Origin: Pirellulaceae bacterium
GTDB lineage: Bacteria > Planctomycetota > Planctomycetia > Pirellulales > Pirellulaceae
Length of the DNA stretch: 64,000 nt
Assembly: GCA_023382975.1 (NCBI GenBank)
Contig: JAHDXO010000016.1
Span: 1 to 64,000, forward strand
Direction: 5' to 3'
Shown piece after piece: positions 7,074-16,137 of this stretch. The position numbers and the translations under genes are program-made. The notes under the pieces were generated by a model, which made no database searches, had not been told where the DNA came from, and saw only the letters and a list, made by a program, of their open reading frames with translations. Position 1 is the first letter of the stretch, and each line of letters starts with the position of its first letter.

Positions 7074-9530
7074 TCAATACAGCACCCACTCGGGAGCGGA
7101 TAGGAGGCCGATGTTGGATCGGGCCTCGGGTGGCGGGATCCAGAAGGTCTTGTTCCATGCGGCAGCGGGATTCTTCCAGTCGCCGAACAGGGGCGCGACC
7201 GAGGTCCAGACGCTGATTTTCAACTCGGCTCGCTTGCCTCGGAGTTCGGCGGGGACGGTCCATTCGAACGGCGCCCAGGCGCGTTCGCCCAGCGCGCGCT
7301 TGTCCAGCGAGACCGACGTGTACAGCCCGCCCGTATTGACTCGCAGCTTGATGTCGCCCGCATGGGACGGGACGTCCACCGGCGTCGTGTAGGTCACTTG
7401 CCCCGCGAAACCGGCGAGGCCCTGCGTCCACAACGCACCGGCGCCGGCCGTTCGTGGCAGAGCTTGGATCGCACCGTCTTCGACCGCGAAATCGCCCGTC
7501 ACCCAGGCGACCGGCAGGAAATAATTGCTGTCGCTTCCGCCGGCTTCGATGGTCAGCACGTGATCCCCGGCGTCCAGCCGAATCGGTTCGGTCTGACGAT
7601 ACAACTCGTTCAGTCCCGGCCGCAGGGTATCGCAGGGCCGATCCGCCGTCACGGGCCTGCCGTCCAGCGTCAGCGTGCTCGGCGCGGGATGGTTGCGCAC
7701 CACGATCCGGGCTGCGGCGACCGGTTGGGCGACCTTGATTCGAGCTTGGTTGTTCGAGCCGAATACCAGGCGATGCGTGTTGCCCGCGCTGAACGCGATG
7801 TCCCATGAAGTGTCCGCAGGGATCGAGCGAATCGCGATGGGCATCTCGAACGCCGGGGTCTGCCCTTCGAGCCGGAACACGCCGCGCGCCGGCAACTCGA
7901 ACGGGACCGCTTGGCCGTCTCGACGCATCAGCCGCAGTCTGCCGTGCTCTCTGGCCGTCAGGCCCAGCACGACGACGCTGTCGTCCTGGTAGTGGCGGAG
8001 TAGCACGTTCTCGACCGCCTTGCCGTCTGCCGTCTCGACCCACACGGCGGGCGGACGGACGCTCCTGGCAAACGCGGCAGCGTCGTCAGGCGACGGGAAG
8101 GTGCGTCCGGAAATTTCCTCCTTTAAGGCCGAACCTTCGAAGGCAAACACCAGCGGTTTGTCGCACGGCTCGTCTTCTTCGTACAGATCGTAGGTGAGTT
8201 GGGCCGCGGAGAAGCGGCGGAGCGTGGCGAGCAGCGTCGGATGCGATTGCCGTTTGGCGGCCAGTCGCGCCGCTTCGCGCTGCGGATACCGGATCGCGAT
8301 GTCGCACCGCACTGGCTTGGACGCATAGCTTGCGGCCACGCGAGACTCGTCGCTCAACAGCCGGAAGGCAGGGAACCACGGCTGCGTGCGCGTCATGGGA
8401 TTGAAGTACGCGGACTTCTCCACATTGCCCCGTGCATCGATCGGAGCGACGGCCAGCAGGTAGTGATCGATCTTGTGCAGCGCGCACAGCCAAATCATCT
8501 GACGGTGCGTCGCGTGCCGCAGGTCGCTTGGCCCCAGCGCGAATAACTCGACCAACCCGCCGCGCCCGCGCCGCCCAATGGCGTGTTGCGCCACGGCCAG
8601 CGTCAGCCACTCGATGTTCGCCGGGTCGTAGCGGGTGCCGATCTCGTCCATGCCCGGCAGCGTCAGGCCCTTCAACGCATGCAACGGATTCCCGTTGTAC
8701 AGGGCGGAGTCGCTCGTGCTGTTCTCGGCGATCATGTGCCCTGTCGAGAGGATTCCCACACGGTCGCACCAAGCGCGGATCGGATCGAAATAGGCTGCGC
8801 GAAACCGCTCGCCGAGCAACCCGTAGTAAACCGCCCACACATCGTCCTGGGTCTTGTCCGCCAGATACGCTTGAACATCGGCCCGCAGTTCCCGACCGGT
8901 CGCCGCCTCGTACTCCGCCTCCGCGCCGTCGAAGTAACGGAATATGAGGTCCGGCTTGTGGTCCAGCTTCACCGGCGTAGGATGAGCCGGCTCGTCGGTG
9001 AAGATGCCCGCGACGGTCGTGCCCAGGTACGGGCCGAGGTGCTGTTCGTATCGCTTGTGCGTCAACTCGATGAATCGCTCCATGGCCGGGTAGCTGTAGT
9101 TGTCGACCCAGCCGGGCGAATGAACGACTTGCCAGCGGAACGTGCCGTCAGCGTTCTTGTAGACCGCGTACTGGCGGGACTCGAAATCGGGATTCTCGGT
9201 TGGCACCCGGCCCTTGCACGAGCCGCTCGGCCAGTTGTATTCGTCGTACAGCCAGATCGACATGTTCAGTCGCTGGGCGTGCTGGCAGAACCACTGGCAC
9301 ATCTGCAGCCACTCGTCGCCCATGTAATCGTATTCGAGTCCGCTTCGGGCGTAGATCAGATACTGGTCGACTCCGACGGCCTTGTAGGCTTCCAGCGTCT
9401 CCCGGACCGTTTGTTCGTCGGGCTTTCCCGTAATCGCGCCCATCGGGATCAGCGGGCCACGCGGTTCCGCCGCCATCGCACGAACGGAGCAAGCCGCTGC
9501 CACGACAAACAGCAAAGCCGTCGATTTCAT
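7074..9530 (-). CDS. Exported TIM-barrel glycoside hydrolase with C-terminal beta-sandwich region
   Basis: 818 aa from the start at 9530 (MKSTALLFVVAAACSVRAMA signal peptide, with GGGAAG about seven bases upstream); a longer in-frame reading lacks support. Residues 25-450 have barrel-like motifs: LIYARSGLEYDYMG, WLQMCQWFC, SIWLYDEYNWPSG and VAGIFTDEP. This resembles GH106-type alpha-L-rhamnosidase relatives and similar uncharacterised glycosidases, but the family is not certain. The acidic residues in YDEYNWPSG and FTDEP are plausible catalytic groups. The last 300 residues carry two beta-rich segments, one like the sugar-binding domain of GH2 enzymes. It lies between the GH13 gene and the GH127-type gene on the same strand and probably shares their regulation. 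Confidence 0.75.
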   Translation of the reverse strand: MKSTALLFVVAAACSVRAMAAEPRGPLIPMGAITGKPDEQTVRETLEAYKAVGVDQYLIYARSGLEYDYMGDEWLQMCQWFCQHAQRLNMSIWLYDEYNWPSGSCKGRVPTENPDFESRQYAVYKNADGTFRWQVVHSPGWVDNYSYPAMERFIELTHKRYEQHLGPYLGTTVAGIFTDEPAHPTPVKLDHKPDLIFRYFDGAEAEYEAATGRELRADVQAYLADKTQDDVWAVYYGLLGERFRAAYFDPIRAWCDRVGILSTGHMIAENSTSDSALYNGNPLHALKGLTLPGMDEIGTRYDPANIEWLTLAVAQHAIGRRGRGGLVELFALGPSDLRHATHRQMIWLCALHKIDHYLLAVAPIDARGNVEKSAYFNPMTRTQPWFPAFRLLSDESRVAASYASKPVRCDIAIRYPQREAARLAAKRQSHPTLLATLRRFSAAQLTYDLYEEDEPCDKPLVFAFEGSALKEEISGRTFPSPDDAAAFARSVRPPAVWVETADGKAVENVLLRHYQDDSVVVLGLTAREHGRLRLMRRDGQAVPFELPARGVFRLEGQTPAFEMPIAIRSIPADTSWDIAFSAGNTHRLVFGSNNQARIKVAQPVAAARIVVRNHPAPSTLTLDGRPVTADRPCDTLRPGLNELYRQTEPIRLDAGDHVLTIEAGGSDSNYFLPVAWVTGDFAVEDGAIQALPRTAGAGALWTQGLAGFAGQVTYTTPVDVPSHAGDIKLRVNTGGLYTSVSLDKRALGERAWAPFEWTVPAELRGKRAELKISVWTSVAPLFGDWKNPAAAWNKTFWIPPPEARSNIGLLSAPEWVLY

Positions 9531-9583
9531 GTGGATCTTCCCTTTCCATTGGGCGTTCGATGGCGGCGACTGGTCTGGGGGTT

Positions 9584-9645
9584 GGGAGTCGTCTTTCGGG
9601 CAACGTCCAACCAGCTGGAACACGCTTTCTCCGAAAACGACTCCC
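9584..9645. repeat. Long inverted repeat between the GH13 and TIM-barrel genes
   Basis: GGGAGTCGTCTTTCGG (9584-9599) pairs with CCGAAAACGACTCCC (9631-9645) over 15 positions with one bulged base, around a 31-base loop. It lies between the stop of the GH13 gene and the start of the next gene on the same strand. It could be a transcript-stabilising hairpin or a REP-like repeat. Confidence 0.6.
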
Positions 9646-9668
9646 GCCTCCTTCCGCGAAATGCGACA

Positions 9669-11069
9669 CTAATCCACTTTTCGGTTCTTGGCGACCAGAT
9701 AGCCGAATCCTTCCAAGTTAACCAGGAAGCCGCTGTCGTCTCTCTCGGCCTGGGAGCCCTCGGCCAGCAGCGTGTCGCAGGACCACCCGGTTCGCTCCGG
9801 AAAAGTGACGCGGACCGTCGTGGGACGATCCGACAGATTCACGACCGACAGGATCTCTTTGCTGGCCGCGTGTCGCAGGAAGGACACGACCGAGTCGGGC
9901 TGATCGTTGTCGAGCCAAACGACCTCGCCGTGCGTCAGGGCTCGCTCGGCGTGGCGCATAACGCACAACTGTTTGCAGAACGCGAAGCGGATTTGACCAG
10001 CCGGCGTGTCGCCGTTGGCCCAGTCGATCGGCGAGCGGCCGAAGATGCTGTGCCGAGCGGTGTCGGCCACCTCCTGCCCGTTGTAGAGCATCGGCACTCC
10101 GTCGAGTGTGAATAGCGCGACCAGCGTCGCGTTGACGCGGCGGGTGCCCCATTCCTTCTCGATGCGGTTGTCGTACGAGTCGTTGGCGATGTCGTGGTTA
10201 TCGATGAAGCGGATAAACCGCGCCCCGCCGCGCGGCCGTTCGTCCCGCATCTTCTCCCATTGCTTCCGGACGCCCGCCGCGTTGTCCCACTTGAAGCCCC
10301 AGCCGTAATCGAGGTCAAACGCCTTGAGCTGATCCTCGCGGCGCGTGCCCTCGGCCAACAGGCAGAGGTCCGGGCGGATCTTGTTCAATCGCTCGCGCGC
10401 CGTCTCCCAGAAATCCAGCGGGATGCCGTCCGACACGTCGCAGCGGAACCCGTCGGCGCCGAACTCCCACACCCAGTATTCCATGTTCTTCCACAGGTAC
10501 TCGCGGAGTTCCGAATTCGCCAGATTCAACGCCGGGAACCCCCACGCCGCGACAGCCACCTTGCCCTCCGCATCCCGCTTGACGAAGTCCGGATGCTCGT
10601 CGAGGAACACCGCGGTCGGGCCGCAGTGCAAGTAGACCATGTCCAGCAGCACACGGATCCCAAACCGGTGCGCCTCGGCGATAAGCGCCTTCAAGTCGTC
10701 GTCCGTTCCGTACTCGGGATCGACGTGATAGTAGTCCTTCATCCGGTACGGATTGCGCGGGTTGTTCATCCCGGACTTCTTCTGGCGCGGGCTCCAGCCC
10801 TGAATGTTCGGATCGTCGTCCGCCACGAAGACCGGGCACAGGTAGATGATGTCGACGCCCAGTTCGGCCACCTTCGGCAATCGAGCGGTCGCGGCCCGCA
10901 GCGTGCCTTCGGGCGTGAAGGCCCGCGGCTGGATCTGGTACATCACCCCACCCGTCACCCACTCCGGCGACCGCCGCGCCTCGCGCTCGTTCAGCGCCCC
11001 CGCCTCCGCGGCGAAAACACTCGCTGCCAAGGTCAACCAACCTACGATGCCAATCAGTGTTCGGTTCAT
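9669..11069 (-). CDS. Exported alpha-amylase-family (GH13) glycosidase
   Basis: 466 aa from the start at 11069, chosen because MNRTLIGIVGWLTLAASVFA is a clean signal peptide and AAAGGACAG-like bases precede it. All four GH13 signature regions are visible: DMVYLH (region I), GFRCDVSD (region II, nucleophile Asp), LLAEGT (region III, acid/base Glu) and FIDNHD (region IV, transition-state Asp). A C-terminal beta domain is present (EILSVVNLSDRPTTVRV). The enzyme should cleave or transfer alpha-glucosidic bonds in starch-like or related sugars outside the cytoplasm. It is the first gene of the minus-strand run that continues to position 100. The bases just upstream hold a truncated toxin gene in another frame. 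Confidence 0.9.
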   Translation of the reverse strand: MNRTLIGIVGWLTLAASVFAAEAGALNEREARRSPEWVTGGVMYQIQPRAFTPEGTLRAATARLPKVAELGVDIIYLCPVFVADDDPNIQGWSPRQKKSGMNNPRNPYRMKDYYHVDPEYGTDDDLKALIAEAHRFGIRVLLDMVYLHCGPTAVFLDEHPDFVKRDAEGKVAVAAWGFPALNLANSELREYLWKNMEYWVWEFGADGFRCDVSDGIPLDFWETARERLNKIRPDLCLLAEGTRREDQLKAFDLDYGWGFKWDNAAGVRKQWEKMRDERPRGGARFIRFIDNHDIANDSYDNRIEKEWGTRRVNATLVALFTLDGVPMLYNGQEVADTARHSIFGRSPIDWANGDTPAGQIRFAFCKQLCVMRHAERALTHGEVVWLDNDQPDSVVSFLRHAASKEILSVVNLSDRPTTVRVTFPERTGWSCDTLLAEGSQAERDDSGFLVNLEGFGYLVAKNRKVD

Positions 11070-11115
11070 CGTTCTGTCCTTTTCGTAGCATGCAACGAGG
11101 AAACGTTGACGCTCT

Positions 11116-11277
11116 TCATTGGAGTGTCTCAAGGCATGTGATGTGAAGTGCAGATCCCCGATGTGTTGCCGAGTGCAACAAACCGACGTCTCGAATTCCC
11201 TCGGCACCCCCGTACCGCTCGATCAGACTGCGATGCGTCCGCAGCGTTCGGTCAATGTCCAAGAACAGGGGCAACAC
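11116..11277 (-). pseudogene. doc: Truncated Doc (death-on-curing) toxin
   Basis: A GTG at 11277, nine bases after the antitoxin stop, opens a 53-codon frame ending in TGA at 11116. It reads LDIDRTLRTHRSLIERYGG and then AEGIRDVGLLHSA, the standard N-terminus of Doc toxins. After LLHSA the homology ends (THRGSALHITCLETLQ), and the Fic-like HPFxDGNKR motif, which is essential for Doc kinase activity, is absent. So the toxin is broken and the antitoxin is left alone. The toxin product would otherwise phosphorylate EF-Tu. Identification rests on sequence pattern alone. Confidence 0.75.
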
Positions 11278-11286
11278 GGCTGTCCG

Positions 11287-11514
11287 CTACTCCGCAAGAC
11301 GTTTCATGGCTCGGCCAAATCGTTGGTGGACCATGTCGAGGGCGTCCTGGAACTTCTCTTCCTCCGCCGGGTCGCGGACGGGAGTGAGGACGAGGCACTG
11401 CCCGTCGGTCGTGATTTCGAACTCGGACTCTGGCGAAACGCGAAGCAGTTCGAGAATCGGCTCGTCGATTACCAAGGCGTAACGATCGCCGTGTTTGGTC
11501 AGGGTTGTGATCAT
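11287..11514 (-). CDS. AbrB/MazE-type antitoxin of a broken toxin-antitoxin pair
   Basis: 75 aa, starting at 11514 with AGGTG six bases upstream; a longer in-frame reading upstream has no such support. Residues 1-50 (MITTLTKHGDRYALVIDEPI, then LELLRVSPESEFEITTDG) form a SpoVT-AbrB swapped-hairpin DNA-binding domain, and the charged tail (DPAEEEKFQDALDMVHQRF) is the expected toxin-binding segment. The partner directly downstream is a Doc toxin that survives only as its N-terminus, so this antitoxin may now act only as a small regulator or be on its way out. It lies between two carbohydrate genes and interrupts an otherwise continuous run, which suggests insertion. Confidence 0.8.
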   Translation of the reverse strand: MITTLTKHGDRYALVIDEPILELLRVSPESEFEITTDGQCLVLTPVRDPAEEEKFQDALDMVHQRFGRAMKRLAE

Positions 11515-11725
11515 GGAGCACCTGCGGTTGGTTTTCACTTCGTGTCTGTAATGTATCACCCAGGGCGGGCCGAGGCCAGCCATCCACTCCGAGATTCGAC
11601 CAGCGGATGCGGACAGGTCAGGTGACTTGACGCTTTGCTTGAAGCCGCGCTCGCTCAGTCTTGATCCAAGTCCCGACACCAGTCGCCGGAGCAGCCGTCC
11701 CAGGCACAAACCGCTCGGTGTGCGA

Positions 11726-14587
11726 TCATGGTTTGTCGATGGGGACGGATTGGAGCCATTGCGGATTTTCTCGGACGCCTGCGGCTTCTCTTATGGGCCA
11801 GCTTGCGCGGGCGTCGTGCTGATACGGGCCGATTTCGCGGAACGGGATCGGTTCGAAGCCGAGCTTCAAGGCGGGGGAGTCTGGCCGGAGCGTGAAGTCT
11901 CCGCGCTCGGCGTCGACCAGCAGCGGGTCGGCAACGACCGAGTGCGTGTCGGCTCCCGCCTTCTGCCACGCTTCCCATTCCGTCGCCGGCTCGACTTCTT
12001 CCAGGCGCAGGTCGCTGATCTCCGCCCAGCCTTGGCTGGAGTTGAACTGGAACTGCAGCGTTAGTTCGGTCACGCGGGCGTCGTAGTCGGCATCGCCGGG
12101 TTGGGGCAGATAAAAGGCAGTCTGGCACAATAGACCCTCGGTCGCCGTGGTGACATCCGCCATGTCCGAGCGTTTCAGAAAGCCCTGCGAGCCGAACGCT
12201 TTCCACAGACCCTGGTTCTCGCCGACGAAGCGGGCGACCAGCTCGCCCGTCGCGTCCTGGTGACGCAATTGGAAGCTCAGAAGGTAGTGCTTGCCGGACT
12301 CCAGCCCAAACGGCGTCGATCGGATGCACGTGTTCTTGATGTACGGCTTTTCCTTGTTGAATGCGCCGGGCAGCCGCAACGCATGCTTACCTCCTGGAAA
12401 AAAGGGGATACGTCCCATTTGTGCGAAGCATCCTTCGGGCCGTTCCGGAAAATGGGACTTATCCCCTTTTTTCCTGGTGACGATCTCTGCTTGCAGGTCC
12501 GGGAAGGTCTTGTGGTACCAACGCCAGCCAGCGGCTACCGTGCGGTCGGACGATTGGACTATCTCTTCCGGTGCCAGACGTTGCGCGAAATCGGCGTTGT
12601 GGATCCTCTCGGTCAGGTCGGCGAGCGTCTTCCTGAACGCCTGCTTGCCCGTCTTCACCGGCTTCGTTCCGCCATTCCAAACGACGTTGAAGTCGATCGT
12701 GTTGTGCTGGAGGTTCACGCCGTTTTCGCGGACGTAGTGCGAGTCCGGCTGGTCAGGGTAGTAGAAGATGTTTCGCGTGATGACGTTGCCCCGCATGATC
12801 GTTCCGTCGGGCAGGAAGGGATCCGCCGGCGAAACGTGCATGCCGCGCATGGCCGCCCAGGCTGGATTGGCCATCAGTTGCTCGTATTGCTTGAGCATCT
12901 TCGGTTGCCGGTCGCGCAGAAAAACGCCGCTGGGGGAATCGTTCCAGGTTTGCAGGGACAGTTGGTGCGCCTTGCCCTCGGGGCCGGCATTGTTGGCGAA
13001 GATGTTGTTGTAGATGTGGTTCTCCCGCGCGTTGTGCAGGTGCATGGCGCCGACTTGGCAACGCTCGACGATGTTTCCGTAGACGTCGTTGCCGCAGCCG
13101 CTTTCATCCAGGTAGATGCCCCAGGCGAAGACAAAAAACCGGCCGTGATTGTCGAATCCGATGCTGTCGCTGCAGTGGTTGTACCGGATGGTGTGCCACC
13201 CGCCAGTCCATCCGCCGGTGTACGTACAGCCGGTGTCCTCCATTTCCAGGTTGCAGTGACGGATGCGGTTGTACTCCAGCGTGTTGAGCGCCCCGCCGTG
13301 AAAGATGCCGCAGCGCGGCATGTCGTGAATCAGATTGTGCGAGACGCGAGCGCCGACGCCGCTGAGCATCACTCCGATGCCGTGGCGGTTGAATTGTCCG
13401 ACGTGGTGGATGTAGCAGTTATCGACCAGATGTTCGCAGCGTTGCAGCTTGACCTGGTTGCCGCCGCTGACCGAGACGCCGTGCCCGCCGATGTTCCAGA
13501 TGTCGCAACCGCGGATCGTGCCGCGCGTGCCGCGTTCCAAGGAAACCGCGGAACCGTGGAAGTAGCCCAGGTCGTGAATCGAGCACGTCTCGACCACCGC
13601 GTGGTCGCAGTCGGTGAACCGAAGCGCACCTTGCTCGGCACAGCTCAGTTCGAGTCCTTGCACGCGAACGTGGTGGGTCTTCGCGAAGGTTACGAGATAG
13701 TCGACCGTCGGCACGGTGACAACATCCTTGGCGAGATCTGCGCCTGCGGGCGGGATCAGATACAGCTTGCCGTCTTCCACGTCCTGGAACCATTCGCCGG
13801 GAGCGTCCAGTTCTTCCCGCATGCCCATGATGCAATACCGATCTTCTGGGCGTGCCGCGTACTGCATTTTCGCTGCGAGCGTGATGGTGCGAGTCGGCGG
13901 ATCGTAGGCAGCGATCTTCTCGATGCGGTTCCACCAGTTGTAGCGAGGAAAGATGCAGACTTCGCCGTCCTGCGGCCGCGACCAGGACCGCGCGTCTTGG
14001 GCTCTCAGCACCACCGTGTCCGTGCGTTCGCCCTCGATGTCCTGGTACATGGGCGGGCGGATGCCGTCGACGTAGGCCCAGCCGCCTGAGTACGGTCGCG
14101 ACGGATCCTCGTTGGGATAGCGGGCCCATGTCAACCGTTTGCCGTTGAGATACACCTGACGAAACGGAGCGGCAAGCGCCAGCGGTTTCAGGTCGGCTTC
14201 CCAAACATCCGCGCGTCCGTTGAACGTACTTCGCTTCCAGCCCGTGACGACCGCGCCGCCGACCAGCAACGGCCTTGCGTCGGGATTCGCAGGGTCGTGC
14301 CAGGCGAGGATGTTCAGCGAAGCTTCCGCCGAGCCCGAATCCTCGGGTTGAAACGCGACGGTCTTCCGGATCGTATGGGTGCCGGGATGCAAGAGAATGT
14401 TGATGGCCTCCGCGGGGTGTGTCTTGCGAAGCGATCGGGCCAGGACGCGAGCTTTCTCCAGCGTCTGAACGGGCGCATCGGGCGTACCCACGCGATCGTC
14501 CGAGCCGATCGGCGAGACATGAATCTCCGCCGCCGACGAAACTCCGCAGAACAGCACGAACAGAACGAAACGGCAGTTGGATTGCAT
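11726..14587 (-). CDS. Exported right-handed beta-helix protein with C-terminal binding-type domain
   Basis: 953 aa from 14587 (signal peptide MQSNCRFVLFVLFCGVSSAA, with AGGA six bases upstream); 14 extra codons upstream are possible but unlikely. The opening EIHVSPIGSDDRVGTPDAP and the rungs at about 330-590 (CSIHDLGYFHGSAVSLERG, NCYIHHVGQFNRHGIGV, NLIHDMPRCGIFHGG) mark a pectate-lyase-like beta helix. Residues about 735-880 form a beta-rich region like a carbohydrate-binding module (GLESGKHYLLSFQLRHQDA). It is a longer paralogue of the protein at 1475-3676. About 28 residues near position 705-732 (KKGDKSHFPERPEGC) are encoded by a palindromic repeat inserted in frame. Its substrate is presumed to be a polysaccharide. 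Confidence 0.8.
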   Translation of the reverse strand: MQSNCRFVLFVLFCGVSSAAEIHVSPIGSDDRVGTPDAPVQTLEKARVLARSLRKTHPAEAINILLHPGTHTIRKTVAFQPEDSGSAEASLNILAWHDPANPDARPLLVGGAVVTGWKRSTFNGRADVWEADLKPLALAAPFRQVYLNGKRLTWARYPNEDPSRPYSGGWAYVDGIRPPMYQDIEGERTDTVVLRAQDARSWSRPQDGEVCIFPRYNWWNRIEKIAAYDPPTRTITLAAKMQYAARPEDRYCIMGMREELDAPGEWFQDVEDGKLYLIPPAGADLAKDVVTVPTVDYLVTFAKTHHVRVQGLELSCAEQGALRFTDCDHAVVETCSIHDLGYFHGSAVSLERGTRGTIRGCDIWNIGGHGVSVSGGNQVKLQRCEHLVDNCYIHHVGQFNRHGIGVMLSGVGARVSHNLIHDMPRCGIFHGGALNTLEYNRIRHCNLEMEDTGCTYTGGWTGGWHTIRYNHCSDSIGFDNHGRFFVFAWGIYLDESGCGNDVYGNIVERCQVGAMHLHNARENHIYNNIFANNAGPEGKAHQLSLQTWNDSPSGVFLRDRQPKMLKQYEQLMANPAWAAMRGMHVSPADPFLPDGTIMRGNVITRNIFYYPDQPDSHYVRENGVNLQHNTIDFNVVWNGGTKPVKTGKQAFRKTLADLTERIHNADFAQRLAPEEIVQSSDRTVAAGWRWYHKTFPDLQAEIVTRKKGDKSHFPERPEGCFAQMGRIPFFPGGKHALRLPGAFNKEKPYIKNTCIRSTPFGLESGKHYLLSFQLRHQDATGELVARFVGENQGLWKAFGSQGFLKRSDMADVTTATEGLLCQTAFYLPQPGDADYDARVTELTLQFQFNSSQGWAEISDLRLEEVEPATEWEAWQKAGADTHSVVADPLLVDAERGDFTLRPDSPALKLGFEPIPFREIGPYQHDARASWPIREAAGVRENPQWLQSVPIDKP
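12394..12475. repeat. AAAAAAGGGGATA-type palindrome inside a coding region
   Basis: Arms CCTGGAAAAAAGGGGATA (12393-12410) plus GTCCCATTT, and their inverse AAATGGGAC plus TATCCCCTTTTTTCC, enclose a loop of about 28 bases. Only one or two positions fail to pair over 25. The element is much more A/T-biased than the gene around it. Its translation inserts a Lys/Gly/Pro-rich segment between the beta-helix and the C-terminal domain. Confidence 0.8.
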
Positions 14588-14897
14588 GGTTTTCCTGGTT
14601 TGCTTCGACACCTGCGCGTCGGCCGACACCGAATCAACGCCAAGTGCTGGGGAGTGGTTGTCGGAAGGAGGTACGCACCTACTTTAGCAGCCGCGGACAA
14701 GCCGATCGACGACCAACCGACTGATTTTGTTTGTCGGAGAGGTCGACAAGACAGGCCGTGATGAAACCGGTCAGGCGGCTGCGATCCCCTCGACTTGCCC
14801 GACGATCCTGTTACACTCAAGTCCCGTCGACATGGGGCGAGCGTTTCATCCCGCTCCGAGCCGCCAAGCTGTCGTTATTCATCCACGGGGGAATGTC
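14588..14897. other. 310-base divergent gap
   Basis: This holds the upstream regions of the beta-helix gene (leftward) and the DHDPS-family gene (rightward). I see no credible small gene, no clear sigma-70 promoter pair, and no strong palindrome. The GGGGGAA stretch just before 14898 is the likely ribosome binding site of the rightward gene. Confidence 0.5.
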
Positions 14898-16025
14898 ATG
14901 TCCAACCAGAGGCGTATCACGCGGCGACAGATGCTCCGAGGCGCAGTGGCCGGCGCATCGGGCATCATCGCCGCTGGAATCTTGCAGGCAGACGAGCAGC
15001 GGGTGGGCTTGCCTTCCGGCGCGACCGACGCAGATCCACGAATCCGCGGTCCATTCCCGATTCTGTCGACACCCTTCACCGCGTCGGGCGCGGTGGACTT
15101 CGACGCGCTGGCCAACCAAGCCCGCTTTGTCGATTGGTGCGGATCTCCGGGAATGATCTGGCCGCAGGCGGGCGACGCCGTCGATCTGCTGACCACCGAC
15201 GAGAAGCTGCAAGGCATGGAGGTCTTGGCCGCGACGGCTCGCGGCCTTCGCACGGCGCTGTGCCTGGGCGTACAGGGCAAGGACACGGCGGAGATGCTCG
15301 TCTTTGCGAAACACGCCGAACGGCTGGCGCCGGCGGCCATCATCTCGCGGCCACCGGACTCGGGCCGAACGGAAGACGACATGCGTCAATACTGGCGTGC
15401 GCTGGCGGCCGTCGCCCAGCGGCCCGTGATTCTCCAGACGACCGGTGGCACCGCGTACCGTGGGCCGGTGCCCTCGGTGCCGCTACTGATCGAGCTGGCT
15501 AAGGAATTCCCGCACTTCGGCTACGTCAAGGAAGAGGCCGGTCCCGTCATCGCCCGGACGCGAGCTCTGGTCGCGGCCAAGCCGCCGATCCGCTGCGTGT
15601 TCAGCGCCCGCGGCGGACTGGGCTGGCTGTACGAGTCGCGACTGGGCACCGAGGGTCTGATCACCGAGCGCGCGGTGTACGCCGACGTGCTGGCCCGGAT
15701 CTGGGAACTGCAGCAAAACGGCTCGGACCCCGCGGCGCTGAAGGACGCGTACAGCAAGTTCCTGTTGATGACGAACCTGAGCGAGACGCATCCGGGCGGC
15801 GGCCTGCGAGGAGCCCATTTGTATCTCTGGAAGAAACGGGGCGTGTTCCAGACAATGGTCTCGCGGCACTACGGCCCCGGCAGCACGATCCCTGCGTCGC
15901 CCATTTTTTCGGAGTTGAACTTGACCGCCGAGGACATCGCCGAAATCGAATTCCGCTTTGACGCGCTGAAGCCGTATCTGAAGTCCGGCTCGCCCAGCTT
16001 CGCTCCCGGTCCGGGACGCGAGTGA
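14898..16025 (+). CDS. Tat-exported dihydrodipicolinate synthase-family protein
   Basis: 375 aa from 14898, with GGGGGAA upstream. The N-terminus has a twin-arginine signal (TRRQMLRGAVAGASGIIAAG). The body is a class I aldolase barrel of the DapA/NanA family: GPFPILSTPFTASGAVDFDAL at the start and YVKEEAGP around the expected Schiff-base lysine; the catalytic tyrosine motif is not standard. Family members condense or split pyruvate with an aldehyde (dihydrodipicolinate synthase, N-acetylneuraminate lyase, keto-deoxy-sugar aldolases). Export by Tat is odd for this family, although such proteins are common in Planctomycetota, and means it folds before leaving the cytoplasm. It is the only plus-strand gene of the carbohydrate region. 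With a sialidase-like gene nearby, action on a released acidic sugar is a guess only. Confidence 0.75.
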   Translation: MSNQRRITRRQMLRGAVAGASGIIAAGILQADEQRVGLPSGATDADPRIRGPFPILSTPFTASGAVDFDALANQARFVDWCGSPGMIWPQAGDAVDLLTTDEKLQGMEVLAATARGLRTALCLGVQGKDTAEMLVFAKHAERLAPAAIISRPPDSGRTEDDMRQYWRALAAVAQRPVILQTTGGTAYRGPVPSVPLLIELAKEFPHFGYVKEEAGPVIARTRALVAAKPPIRCVFSARGGLGWLYESRLGTEGLITERAVYADVLARIWELQQNGSDPAALKDAYSKFLLMTNLSETHPGGGLRGAHLYLWKKRGVFQTMVSRHYGPGSTIPASPIFSELNLTAEDIAEIEFRFDALKPYLKSGSPSFAPGPGRE

Positions 16026-16137
16026 GCGTCTGCGACGGTATTCCGCAGCAGGCCGATTCGGCGCCGCGAACTCCCTTTCGCTGCGACCGCCTTGCCCTTG
16101 GTTCAACCGGGCGAGAAACAACAAGTGGCAAAGAACC

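Noticed and set aside
11070..11207. N-terminal extension of the GH13 protein
   Set aside because: Open frame continues upstream of the signal peptide, but it overlaps the doc remnant in another frame and has no ribosome binding site; the start at 11069 is supported.
14727..14897. Longer N-terminus for the DHDPS-family protein
   Set aside because: The extra 57 codons have no ribosome binding site and would bury the Tat signal.
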